Below, in pieces: positions 37,094 to 45,491 of a stretch of DNA of 64,000 nt. Numbering within the stretch: the first letter of the stretch is position 1; each line of letters begins with the position of its first letter. The DNA is from Paracoccus sp. DMF-8 (GTDB taxonomy: Bacteria; Pseudomonadota; Alphaproteobacteria; Rhodobacterales; Rhodobacteraceae). The position numbers and the translations under genes were made by a program. The notes below the pieces were generated by a model. It saw only the letters and a list, made by a program, of their open reading frames with translations. It made no database searches and was not told where the DNA came from. Location: assembly GCF_029309835.1 (NCBI RefSeq), contig NZ_JARJHL010000016.1:62001-126000 (forward strand), in the 5' to 3' direction.

Positions 37094-37113
37094 TGACAGT
37101 TTTACTAACCGTC
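37094..37113 (-). promoter_or_regulatory. Candidate operator upstream of entC
   Basis: Plus strand reads TGACAGTTTTACT then AACCGTC, giving imperfect arms GACAGT...ACCGTC (37095-37113). TGAC-x-GTTTTACT is shared with the site before entE. The position, 28-48 bases upstream of entC, suits a repressor overlapping the promoter. The regulator is not identified. Confidence 0.5.
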
Positions 37114-37517
37114 TTGACGCTCCGTCGCTTATCCGTCCTGCTTTGTCAATCTGCCTGTGCCGGGAATGCTGGCATGTGTAATGCGCATGGGTCCGCTTCT
37201 GGTGGGCGGGGGCTGGGTGGATTTTCCGGATTGCAACACCCCGCGCCGGGGTGGCAGCGACCATCCCGCCGCGCCATGACCCCGGCCCCATTTGCGGAAC
37301 AAGGCCGGTCACGATCCGCGAAGGAAACCAGCCTGTCGTGCCCGGATATCTGCTGAAGACGCTGATGAGGGCGCGCGCCCCGCATATGTCCGCGACCTGC
37401 CCGACGACGCACCGCCTGCCGTCGAAAGCACCGGATCCGACGTCATCGGCATCGCGATCCCGCTGTTGACGGCGGTGGTGCCGCCGAAGCGGCTTGTGGC
37501 TTGTCCGGCGATCAAAA
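37114..37517. other. Intergenic region between entC and dmeR
   Basis: About 400 bases with no recognisable gene. It carries the promoters of the divergent entCBA and dmeRF units at its two ends. Confidence 0.4.
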
Positions 37518-37534
37518 ATAGGATACCCTCCTAT
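37518..37534. promoter_or_regulatory. Putative DmeR/RcnR operator
   Basis: Perfect palindrome ATAGGA-TACCC-TCCTAT four bases before the dmeR start. A G/C tract flanked by A/T arms is the kind of site bound by RcnR/CsoR-family repressors. It would autoregulate dmeRF. Confidence 0.6.
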
Positions 37535-37537
37535 CTT

Positions 37538-37816
37538 ATGAGTCACACGCAGAAACACAAAGCCAGGCTGCTGGCCCGGGTGCGCCGCCTGAAAGGGCAG
37601 ATCGAGGCGGTCGAGCGCGCGCTGGAAGCCGAGGCCCCCTGTGGCGAGGTCCTGAACCTGACCGCCTCGATCCGGGGGGCTGTCAGCGGGCTGACGGCGG
37701 AACTGATCGAGGATCACATCCGCGAACATGTGTCCAACCCGGACCGCGATCCGGACGCCGCCCGCGCGCAGGCTGCGGGTGAATTGATCGACGTCATCAG
37801 GGTCTATCTGAAATGA
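37538..37816 (+). CDS. dmeR: Nickel/cobalt-responsive repressor, RcnR/DmeR type (CsoR/FrmR family)
   Basis: 92 residues, all-helical DUF156 fold. The sensor residues match RcnR exactly in number: His3 (MSHTQ), Cys35 (EAPCGEV), His60 and His64 (EDHIREH). This set binds Ni2+/Co2+ in RcnR, whereas FrmR and CsoR differ at position 3 or 60. ATG 37538 is chosen because it places these residues correctly and follows the palindrome. The stop overlaps dmeF (ATGA), so it should repress the exporter until metal binds. Confidence 0.88.
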   Translation: MSHTQKHKARLLARVRRLKGQIEAVERALEAEAPCGEVLNLTASIRGAVSGLTAELIEDHIREHVSNPDRDPDAARAQAAGELIDVIRVYLK

Positions 37817-38724
37817 AAGGCGACCTGTCCCGTTTCGATGCGCCGCATGATCATGTCTATCTGGGCGACAATCACGCCCGCAACGAACGCCGGACATGGC
37901 TGGTGATCGCGATCACCGCCGCGATGATGGTCGTCGAAATCGTCGCGGGCACCATCTATGGTTCCATGGCGCTGGTCGCCGATGGCTGGCATATGTCGAC
38001 ACATGCGGGGGCGATGCTGATTGCGGCGCTGGCCTATCGCTATGCCCGGCGCAATGCCCGCAACCGCCGCTTTACCTTTGGCACGGGCAAGCTGGGCGAT
38101 CTGGCGGGTTTCGCCAGCGCGGTGGTGCTGGCGCTGGTTGCGCTGCTGATTGCCCGGGAAAGCCTGCTGCGGCTGTATCGCCCGGTTCAGATCGACTTTG
38201 CCCAGGCGATTGCGGTGGCGGTGATCGGCCTGTCGGTCAACCTGCTCTGTGCATGGCTGCTGCGTGACGACCATGACCACGATCACGGGCACGACCACGC
38301 CGCCGACAACAATCTGCGCGCCGCTTATCTGCATGTTCTTGCCGATGCGCTGACCTCTGTTCTGGCGATTGCGGCGCTGATCCTTGGCAGCCTGTATGGC
38401 TGGACCCGGCTGGACCCGGTGATCGGCATCGTCGGCGGTCTGGTGATTGCGCGCTGGTCCTGGGGGCTGATCCGCGACACCGGCCGGGTTCTGCTGGACT
38501 ATCTGCCCGAAGGCGAGGATCTGCCCGGTGAAATCCGCCGCGCGATTGAAACCGGAACCGACCGGATCACCGATCTGCATGTCTGGCAGCTTGGCCCCGG
38601 CCATCACGGGGCCATCGTCTCGATCCGTTCCGCGACGCCGCAGGCCCCCGCCGCCTACCGTGCGCGGCTTGCCCATATCCCCGACCTGTCGCATCTGACC
38701 ATCGAGGTCGAGGGGCTGGCCTGA
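37813..38724 (+). CDS. dmeF: Cation diffusion facilitator DmeF, cobalt/nickel exporter
   Basis: 303 residues, six helices. The metal site residues are in ALVADGWHMSTHAGAML (helix 2, D-x-x-H/H) and AAYLHVLADALTSVLA (helix 5, H-x-x-x-D). The His/Asp-rich loop DDHDHDHGHDH sits between helices 4 and 5. The C-terminal cytoplasmic domain ends with the CDF fold LTIEVEGLA. The helix 2 HM(S/A)xHA motif is typical of DmeF. It exports Co2+/Ni2+ with a proton gradient and is coupled to dmeR. Confidence 0.9.
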   Translation: MKGDLSRFDAPHDHVYLGDNHARNERRTWLVIAITAAMMVVEIVAGTIYGSMALVADGWHMSTHAGAMLIAALAYRYARRNARNRRFTFGTGKLGDLAGFASAVVLALVALLIARESLLRLYRPVQIDFAQAIAVAVIGLSVNLLCAWLLRDDHDHDHGHDHAADNNLRAAYLHVLADALTSVLAIAALILGSLYGWTRLDPVIGIVGGLVIARWSWGLIRDTGRVLLDYLPEGEDLPGEIRRAIETGTDRITDLHVWQLGPGHHGAIVSIRSATPQAPAAYRARLAHIPDLSHLTIEVEGLA

Positions 38725-38897
38725 CCGGCGACCGGGCTGACGGGCGAAGGGGGGCGACGCAAGGCGGGCGGCCCGTGCCATATCCCGTTCCGCCCGCCCC
38801 GCGCTGTTTTCTGTCCTTGTCGGCGGGCGGCCTTTCGCACCCACTTTCCTTTTCGCGCCCGCTTTGACAATCTGGCCACCCGTTGAAAGGCCGTGCC

Positions 38898-39473
38898 ATG
38901 ACCCGATCCGCCCATATCGCCATCCTGACCGTCTCTGACCGCGCCAGTCGTGGCGAATATGAGGACAAGGGCGGACCGGGGGCCGAGGCATGGTTGCGTG
39001 AGGTCGTCACCTCGCCCATGCGGATCTCGCGCCGGATCATTCCGGATGGCCGCGCCCATGTCGCGGCGGCGCTGCGGGAAATGGCGGATGGCGGCTTTGA
39101 CACTGAACGCGCCGACCTGATCCTGATCACCGGCGGCACCGGCCCCGCGCCCCGTGATGAAACCCCCGAAGGCATGGCCGATGTCATCGAAAAGGAACTG
39201 CCCGGTTTCGGCGAGGAAATGCGCCGCGCCAGTCTGGCAGAGGTTCCGACCGCGATCCTGTCGCGCCAGACGGCGGAGATTCTCGGGGCCTGCCTGATGA
39301 TCACCATCCCCGGCAAGCCTTCGGCCATCGCGACCTGCCTGAATGCGGTTTTCGCGGCGGTGCCCTATTGTCTGGACCTGATCGGTGCGGCGCGGATCGA
39401 AACCGACCCCGCGCGGATCAAGGCGTTTCGCCCGAAAGCGCCCGATCCGAAAGCGCCCGATCCGAAAGCGTAA
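38898..39473 (+). CDS. mog: Molybdopterin adenylyltransferase (Mog/MoaB type)
   Basis: 191 residues. Motifs: HIAILTVSDRASRGEYEDKGG, DLILITGGTGPAPRDETPE (the GGTG nucleotide/molybdopterin loop) and ACLMITIPGKPSAI. It adenylates molybdopterin before Mo insertion; cytoplasmic. ATG 38898 begins MTRSAHIAILTV; an in-frame TTG five codons upstream is less likely. The last 12 residues, PKAPDPKAPDPKA-like, come from a 15-bp tandem repeat that also encodes the end of the converging kinase gene. These residues are absent from typical Mog proteins. Confidence 0.88.
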   Translation: MTRSAHIAILTVSDRASRGEYEDKGGPGAEAWLREVVTSPMRISRRIIPDGRAHVAAALREMADGGFDTERADLILITGGTGPAPRDETPEGMADVIEKELPGFGEEMRRASLAEVPTAILSRQTAEILGACLMITIPGKPSAIATCLNAVFAAVPYCLDLIGAARIETDPARIKAFRPKAPDPKAPDPKA

Positions 39474-40119
39474 GATCCGAAAGCGTAAGATCCGAAAGCG
39501 TAAGGTCCGAAAGCATAAGATCTGGCGGGCGCGATTGCGACAGGACCAGCCGGACATTGGCCATGTCATTGTCCAGATGCGCCTGAACGCCCGCCGCATC
39601 GCAGCCGAGATCGCGCCAGCGCGCGCGCAGGCGCCGCTCCAGTTCCTGAACCGGCGGGGCGATCATCACCGTCAGATCCCAGAGCGGCGCAAGGTCGCGC
39701 CAGACCGGCTGGTCCAGCAGCAGATAGTTGCCTTCGACCACGACCAGCTGATCGGACGGCGCGATGCGGCCCGCTCCGGCAATCGCGAGGTCGCGGGCGC
39801 GGTCAAAGACCGGATGAATGACCTCTGCCCCGGTTTTCAGCCGGGCGACGGTCGCAGCGAAACCGGCGGCGTCAAAGGTCTGGGGCGCGCCCTTGATGCC
39901 GCGCTGCCCGCGTTCGTCCAGCAGGCGGTTGTCCAGATGAAACCCGTCCATCGGCAGCAGGGCGGCAGTCGTGCCGGTGTCGGTCAGGGCGGCGACCAGC
40001 GCCTCGGCCAGCGTCGATTTTCCCGCGCCGGGCGGGCCGGCGACGGCGATCACGCGGCGCGTCCCGTCGCCTGCCCATGGGGCGATGCGGGCCAGAATGG
40101 TTGCCAGATCGGTCTGCAT
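39418..40119 (-). CDS. P-loop kinase of the uridine kinase/phosphoribulokinase-like superfamily
   Basis: 233 residues. Walker A AVAGPPGAGKSTLAEAL near 25, then LLPMDGFHLDNRLLDERG (the substrate Asp-Gly-Phe-His motif shared with YggC/FrcK-like and pantothenate-type kinases), GAPQTFDAAGF, VVVEGNYLLL. Such proteins phosphorylate a sugar or nucleoside (fructose in FrcK); the substrate here is not determined. ATG 40119 follows GAAGGAAA. The C-terminal six-fold S-D-L-T-L pentapeptide array comes from the tandem repeat and is not part of the family fold. Confidence 0.8.
   Translation of the reverse strand: MQTDLATILARIAPWAGDGTRRVIAVAGPPGAGKSTLAEALVAALTDTGTTAALLPMDGFHLDNRLLDERGQRGIKGAPQTFDAAGFAATVARLKTGAEVIHPVFDRARDLAIAGAGRIAPSDQLVVVEGNYLLLDQPVWRDLAPLWDLTVMIAPPVQELERRLRARWRDLGCDAAGVQAHLDNDMANVRLVLSQSRPPDLMLSDLTLSDLTLSDLTLSDRALSDRALSGETP
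39433..39522. repeat. Six-copy 15-bp tandem repeat shared by two converging gene ends
   Basis: Six units of CGAAAGCGCCCGATC or close variants: units 1-2 have CCC, units 3-5 TAA, unit 6 CATAA. On the plus strand units 1-2 encode PD-P-K-A at the Mog C-terminus and unit 3 supplies its stop. On the minus strand all six encode a pentapeptide, S-D-(L/R)-(T/A/M)-L, near the kinase C-terminus. The 15-base unit keeps both frames when copy number changes. Confidence 0.9.
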
Positions 40120-40298
40120 CTTTTCCTTCGTGCCTTTCAATGCCGGTCTGTGCTGACTATATCGCGCCGAAAGGGGGACGCCAGTTTGCCGCTGTGGTAT
40201 TTTCACGCCGGGCGCGCGAAACCCAAGGCGCGGCAAGGTGTTGACCAGATGAATGCGAAACCGGGATCACAGCGGGATCACAAAGGGGGGAGCGGGCG

Positions 40299-41249
40299 AT
40301 GGCAGATGATCCATATGCGGCATTGGGGCTGACGAAATCCGCCAGCCAGGACGATATCAAAAAGGCCTATCGCCGCATCGCCAAGACCGATCATCCCGAC
40401 CTGAACCCCGATCCCAAGGCGGCCGAGCGGTTCAAGGCGGCCTCGTCTGCCTATGATCTGCTGAAGGATGCCGAACAGCGCGCGCGCTTCGACCGGGGCG
40501 AAATCGACGCTTCGGGTCAGGAAACGCCGCAGCGCCATTACTATCGCGAATATGCCGAGGCGGGTGACAGCCCCTATCGCCAGCAATACGGCAATTTCGA
40601 CGATCTGAACGATGTGTTTTCCGACCTGTTCGGCCAGCGCGGCGGCGCGGGTTTTGGCGGTGCGGGCTTTGGCGGCTCTGGTTTCGGGGGTGGGCGCGGC
40701 GGGGCGCGCAGTTTCGACATGCGCGGCAACGATCAGCGTTTCACGCTGGAAATCGACTTCATGACGGCGGCGCGCGGCGGCTCGACCCGGATCACCATGC
40801 CCGACGGCAGCGCGCTGGAGGTCAAGATCCCCGAAGGCGCCCGTGACGGTCAGGTCATCCGCCTGCGCGGCAAGGGCGGCCCCGGCATGGGCGAAGGCGG
40901 CGCGGGCGATGCCCTGCTGACGCTGATCGTGGCCGACGACCCCGACTGGACCCGTGACGGCGATAATGTCGAGGTGACCCTGCCCATCACCATCGACGAG
41001 GCCGTTCTGGGCGGCAAGGTCGAGGTGCCGACGATCAGCGGCGCGGTGATGATGACCATTCCGCGCGGCGCCAGTTCCGGGCGCAAGATGCGGCTGAAAG
41101 GGCGCGGCATCAAGGGCGCAGACGGCAAGCACGGCGATCAGGTGGTCGTGCTGAAGATTGTCATGCCCGACCGCATCGACGACGAACTCGCCGCCTTTTT
41201 CGAAAACTGGCGCAAGGACCACGCCTATGACCCGCATGGGAGGAATTGA
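40299..41249 (+). CDS. DnaJ C-terminal-domain co-chaperone (CbpA-like, no zinc finger)
   Basis: 316 residues. J domain 1-70 with HPD in KTDHPDLNPD; G/F linker with three GFGG-type repeats (about 112-132); two beta-barrel substrate-binding domains from about 145 (DFMTAARGGSTRI, VKIPEGARDGQVIRLRGKG). The Cys-rich zinc region is missing, which makes it class II. It stimulates DnaK ATPase. It is followed immediately by a CbpM-like gene (TGATG overlap), as in cbpAM pairs. Confidence 0.9.
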   Translation: MADDPYAALGLTKSASQDDIKKAYRRIAKTDHPDLNPDPKAAERFKAASSAYDLLKDAEQRARFDRGEIDASGQETPQRHYYREYAEAGDSPYRQQYGNFDDLNDVFSDLFGQRGGAGFGGAGFGGSGFGGGRGGARSFDMRGNDQRFTLEIDFMTAARGGSTRITMPDGSALEVKIPEGARDGQVIRLRGKGGPGMGEGGAGDALLTLIVADDPDWTRDGDNVEVTLPITIDEAVLGGKVEVPTISGAVMMTIPRGASSGRKMRLKGRGIKGADGKHGDQVVVLKIVMPDRIDDELAAFFENWRKDHAYDPHGRN

Positions 41250-41599
41250 TGACCGAGCATCGCTTTTCCGCGCATGAGGCCCTGGCCGCGGTGCCCGATC
41301 TGACGCCCGAGCAGTTGGACCGTTACATCCGCGTGGGCGTCATCCAGCCCGTGCAATCCGACCACGGCCCGGTCTTTCGCGACATCGACATCGCCCGGCT
41401 GGCCCTGATCGTCGATCTGGCCGATGGCTACAGTCTGGACGACGAGGCGCTTGGCCTGATCATGTCGCTGCTGGATCAGTTGCACGGGCTGCGCGGCGAC
41501 ATGCGCGCCATTCTGGATGCGGTCGCCCATGAGCCGCCCGAAACCCGCGCAAGCCTCAGCCGCACCATCCGCGAGGTGCGCGTGGTGATCCGCCGCTAG
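41249..41599 (+). CDS. CbpM-like chaperone modulator (MerR-type helical fold)
   Basis: 116 residues beginning TEHRFSAHEAL. It has the MerR-like helix-turn-helix pattern LTPEQLDRYIRVGVIQPV ... FRDIDIARLALIVDL, then a helical C-terminus. Proteins of this type bind the J domain of CbpA and restrain it. ATG 41249 overlaps the DnaJ stop, and the next gene begins directly after its TAG. Confidence 0.8.
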   Translation: MTEHRFSAHEALAAVPDLTPEQLDRYIRVGVIQPVQSDHGPVFRDIDIARLALIVDLADGYSLDDEALGLIMSLLDQLHGLRGDMRAILDAVAHEPPETRASLSRTIREVRVVIRR

Positions 41600-42355
41600 A
41601 TGGATTGCGATACCGAACGCTTTGCGGTCATCGCCGATATCCATGGCAATGCCGATGCGCTGGCGGCGGTGATTGCCGATCTGCGCGGGCAGGGCGTGCA
41701 GGCGGTGGTGAACCTTGGCGATCATTTCAGCGGACCGCTGGCCGCCCTTGAAACCGCCGATCTGCTGGCCGGGCTGGATCAGGTCGCGATCCAGGGCAAT
41801 CACGACCGCGTTCTGGTGACGCTGGCGCCCGAAGACATGGGCCTGTCCGACCGGCTGACCCATCAGGCGCTGGATGCCCGCGCGCTGGACTGGCTGCGCG
41901 ACCTGCCTGCGGCGCTGTTGCTGGGCGATGTCTTTCTGTGCCACGGCACGCCTGCCAGCGACAACACCTATTGGCTGGAAACGGTGGCCCCCTCGGGCGC
42001 GGTGACGCTGGCCGCGCGGGATGTCATCGCCGCGCAGATCGGCGACAGCCCGGCCGGCCTGTTTCTATGCGCCCACAGCCATGTCGCGCGCCGCGTCGAT
42101 CTGCCCGGCGGGCGCGTCGTGGTGAACCCCGGCAGCGTCGGCTGTCCCGGCTTTCGCCACGATATCCCGCACCCCCACCGGATCGAAACGGGATCGCCCG
42201 CCGCGCGCTATGCGATCATGACCCGCACCCCGCAGGGTTGGGCCAGCGACCTGCGCGCCGTGCCCTATGACGCGCGGCGCATGGCGCGGCTGGCCTGCAG
42301 GGCCGGACAGGGGGATTGGGCGCGCGTGATCGCAACCGGCTGGCTGAACCGATAG
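41600..42355 (+). CDS. Calcineurin-like metallophosphoesterase (YfcE/ApaH-like)
   Basis: 251 residues with the full metal-binding series: AVIADIHGNADAL (D-x-H), VNLGDHFSGP (GD), IQGNHDRV (GNHD), FLCAHSHVARR (H) and NPGSVGCP (GS). It hydrolyses phosphomono- or diesters in the cytoplasm; the substrate is unknown. It has no spacer from the CbpM-like gene, so it is probably in the same operon. Confidence 0.88.
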   Translation: MDCDTERFAVIADIHGNADALAAVIADLRGQGVQAVVNLGDHFSGPLAALETADLLAGLDQVAIQGNHDRVLVTLAPEDMGLSDRLTHQALDARALDWLRDLPAALLLGDVFLCHGTPASDNTYWLETVAPSGAVTLAARDVIAAQIGDSPAGLFLCAHSHVARRVDLPGGRVVVNPGSVGCPGFRHDIPHPHRIETGSPAARYAIMTRTPQGWASDLRAVPYDARRMARLACRAGQGDWARVIATGWLNR

Positions 42356-42435
42356 TTTCGCAAAAACGTCACGCAATCGGCATCAGCTTGTCACGGCCTG
42401 TCGCCAAGCAGGCGCGGAAACCCGTCTTTCCGAGG

Positions 42436-44593
42436 ATGATGATGACCCTACGCCTTCTGCTTTGCTCGGCGCTTGCGCTGGCTGCCGCCATGCCTGCCGG
42501 TGCCGAACCCGTTTTCAACCGCATTGCGACCTTTGCCACCACCGACAACATGGCCGAGGGCGAAAACCGCGCCCGCGTCACCTCGGCCGAGATCATGACC
42601 GTGACGCCCGATGGCATGACCCTGATCTATTCCGACAGCCCTCTGGGCGGCATCGGCCTGATCGACATCACCGATCCGCGCGCGCCGAAACCGCTTGGCA
42701 ATATCGCGATGGATGGCGAGCCGACGACCGCCGTGGTCGCCGGGCGCCGCGCCTTTGTCGGGGTCAATACCTCGGAAAGCTATGCCGATCCCTCGGGCGC
42801 CCTGCGCACCGTCGATCTGGATACGAAACAGATCACGGCAAGCTGCGATCTGGGCGGTCAGCCCGATTCCGTCGCTATGTCGCAGGACGGCACCATGTTG
42901 GCCATCGCCATCGAAAACGAACGCGACGAGGATCTGAACGACGGTGGCCTGCCGCAGATGCCCGCGGGCTTTGTCGTGCGTCTGCCCGTCACGGACGGCG
43001 AAATCGACTGCGCGGGCAAGCAGAACATCGACCTGACCGGTCTGGCCGACATCGGCGCCGAAGACCCCGAGCCGGAATATGTCGCCTTCAACAGCAGGGG
43101 CGATCTGGTCGTCACGCTGCAGGAAAACAACCACATCGTCGTGATCGGCGCGGATGGCGCGGTCGCCAGCCATTTCAGCGCGGGCGCCGTCGATCTGACC
43201 GACATCGACACGGCCAAGGATGGCAAGCTGGCATTCACCGATGCGCTGAGCGGCGTGGCGCGCGAACCCGATGGCGTGGCATGGATCGACGATGACCATT
43301 TCGCCACGGCCAACGAAGGCGACTGGAAAGGCGGCTCTCGCGGGTTCACGATCTGGAACCGCGATGGCTCGGTCGTTTACGAATCCGGTGCGGCATTCGA
43401 ACATGCGCTGGTCGCGATCGGCCATTACCCCGAGGGCCGTTCCGGACAAGAAAGGCGTCGAACCCGAAGGCATCGCTTTCGCCACCTATGGCGATCAGAA
43501 ACTGCTGTTCGTGGGGTCGGAACGCGGCAGCGTCGTCGGCGTCTATGATGTTGCCGATCCGGCTGCGCCGCGTCTGGTGCAACTGCTGCCCTCGGGCGTG
43601 GGTCCCGAAGGGCTGACCCCGATCCCCGGCCGCGACCTGTTCGCGACCGCCAATGAAACCGATCTGGGCGAAGACGGCGCCGCCCGCGCCCATGTCATGA
43701 TCTATGAACGGGCCGAGGGTGCGCCCGCCTATCCGACGCTGATCAGCGACGGGCTGATCGGTTAGGGCGCGCTGTCGGGCCTGACCGTCGATCCGGCCAG
43801 CGACACCACGCTGTATGCGGTCAGCGACAGTTTCTTTGACACGCAACCCTCGATCTTCCGCATCGATGCCAGCGCCGCGCCGGCGCGCATTACCGACCGC
43901 ATCGCCGTCACCCGCGACGGTCGCCCCGCCGAAAAGCTGGATCTGGAAGGGATCGCGGCCGACGGTCAGGGCGGTTTCTGGCTGGCAAGCGAGGGCGATC
44001 CCGAAAAAGAGGTGCCCCATGCCGTTCTGCATGTCGACGCCAAGGGCGCGATCACGCAGGAATTCGCCCTGCCCGAGGGCCTGCTGGCCCATCAGACGCG
44101 CTTCGGGATGGAAGGCATCGCCCCGCATGACGGCAAGCTCTGGGTCGCGGTTCAGCGCGAATGGGGCGACGATCCCAAGGGCCAGACCAAGCTGTTGCAG
44201 CTTGATCCCGCAACCGGCAACTGGGCCGGTGTGCGCTATCCGCTGGACAGCGGCGAGGGCTGGGTCGGCCTGTCGGAAATCGCGATCCGGGGCGATCACG
44301 CCTATCTGATCGAACGCGACAACCTGATCGGTCAGGCCGCGAGCCTGAAGCAGATCACCCGCGTTGCCCTGTCCGACATGCAGCCGGTCGGTCTGGATCG
44401 TGACCTGCCGCTGGTCACCAAAGAGGTCGTACGCGACCTGATCCCCGACCTGAAACAGTGGAACGGCTATGTCGTCGACAAGGTCGAAGGCATGGCGATG
44501 GACAGCACCGGCAAGGTCTGGCTGGTGACGGATAACGACGGGGTCAAGGATTCCTCGGGCGAAACCTTCCTGTGGAATGTCACGCTGGACTAG
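42436..44593 (+). pseudogene. Exported phytase-like esterase with beta-propeller N-terminus, two frame disruptions
   Basis: Signal peptide from ATG 42436 (or 42439/42442), LLLCSALALAAAMPAGA, then propeller repeats (LIDITDPRAPKPLGNIA, GRRAFVGVNTS, FATANEGDW). An extra base in the G3 run at 43434-43436 shifts the frame after GHYPE. Removing it continues as VPDKKGVEPEGIAFATYGDQ. A TAG at 43763 then interrupts DGLIG/GALSGLTVDP; the downstream part (LEGIAADGQGGFWLASEGDP, FGMEGIAPHDGKLWVA, YVVDKVEGMAMDSTGKVWLVTDNDG) is the esterase-like phytase domain (PF13449). The repaired length is about 718 residues. A TGG-to-TAG change would explain the stop. Confidence 0.75.
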
Positions 44594-44617
44594 GCGACAG
44601 TCAGGACCATCAGCTTC

Positions 44618-44642
44618 GGCCGGGCGTGACAGCCCGGCCTTT
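44618..44642 (+). terminator. Rho-independent terminator after the phytase-like gene
   Basis: GGCCGGGC-GTGACA-GCCCGGCC followed by TTTC; an 8-bp perfect GC stem 25 bases past the stop. Confidence 0.75.
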
Positions 44643-44841
44643 CTGCATCTGGCCCTTTAGGCGCGCGGCCGGTTGATCGCGCCAGTTGGAATGCGATGCG
44701 TCGCGCGATGACGCGCCGTGTCACAATGCGGCCAGCGCCCTGCGATTGCGCGCGGTTCAGGACGGTGTTGGGGAAACGTCCTTGCGCAGCACGTCCCGCA
44801 TCAAAAACGGCGGTCCGCTATCACATCTGCCGCCGCACCGA

Positions 44842-45027
44842 TCAGCCGGGTCGCGTCACCCCCTGCCATTTGCGGCCGGGCAGATCCGCCATCACCGCCC
44901 GGCGCTGGTCGTCGGTCATGCGGATCCAGCCCATGATTTCGTCGATGGAGCGCCAGCAGCCGATGCACAGGCCGGATGTCGGCTCGATCCGGCAGATCCT
45001 GATGCAGGGGGTTTCGATCGCGCTCAT
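44842..45027 (-). CDS. DUF1289 protein
   Basis: 61 residues with the family pattern [26 protein letters not shown] (four Cys in a C-x3-C-x8-C-x2-C spacing, likely a metal site) and [15 protein letters not shown] 45027 overlaps the ruvX stop (ATGA). Function unknown; it is often found beside ruvX or fumarylacetoacetase genes. Confidence 0.88.
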   Translation of the reverse strand: MSAIETPCIRICRIEPTSGLCIGCWRSIDEIMGWIRMTDDQRRAVMADLPGRKWQGVTRPG

Positions 45028-45491
45028 CCGATGAACCGCAGCCGGTCCAGCATGCCTTGCAGGATATAGCCCGCCGCGACCTGATCGATGACCTCGGCCC
45101 GGCGTTTGCGCGAGGTGTCGCCTTCCAGCAGGGCGCGTTCGGCGGCGACGGTGGACAGGCGTTCGTCCCAGAAACCGATGGGCAGATCGGTCAGCTTTTC
45201 CAGATTGCGGGCAAAGGCGCGGGTCGATTGGGCGCGCGGGCCTTCGGTCCCGTCCATGTTGCGCGGCAGGCCCAGCACCAGACCGGCCAGTTGCCGGTCC
45301 CTGACCACGGCCAGCAGTTCCTGCGCATCCTGCGTGAATTTCACGCGCCGGATCACCTTCAGCGGGGATGCGACCTGACGCAGCCCGTCGCTGACCGCGA
45401 CGCCGATGGTCTTGGTGCCCAGATCCAGCCCGGCGATGGCCCCGGTGCGGGGCAGGGCGGCGGCGAAATCCTGAGGCGCTTCAAGGATCAT
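45024..45491 (-). CDS. ruvX: Putative pre-16S rRNA nuclease / Holliday junction resolvase RuvX (YqgF)
   Basis: 155 residues, RNase H-like fold: [17 protein letters not shown] (first Asp), [18 protein letters not shown] (GLP-x-N-x-DG), [17 protein letters not shown] (D-E-R), and the final [15 protein letters not shown] (Asp). The catalytic residues are complete. It matures the 5' end of 16S rRNA in E. coli. It sits between ccmI and DUF1289 with ATGA overlaps on both sides. Confidence 0.93.
   Translation of the reverse strand: MILEAPQDFAAALPRTGAIAGLDLGTKTIGVAVSDGLRQVASPLKVIRRVKFTQDAQELLAVVRDRQLAGLVLGLPRNMDGTEGPRAQSTRAFARNLEKLTDLPIGFWDERLSTVAAERALLEGDTSRKRRAEVIDQVAAGYILQGMLDRLRFIG

Noticed and set aside
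39433..39522. CRISPR-like array
   Set aside because: Units are contiguous 15-mers without spacers; a simple tandem repeat.
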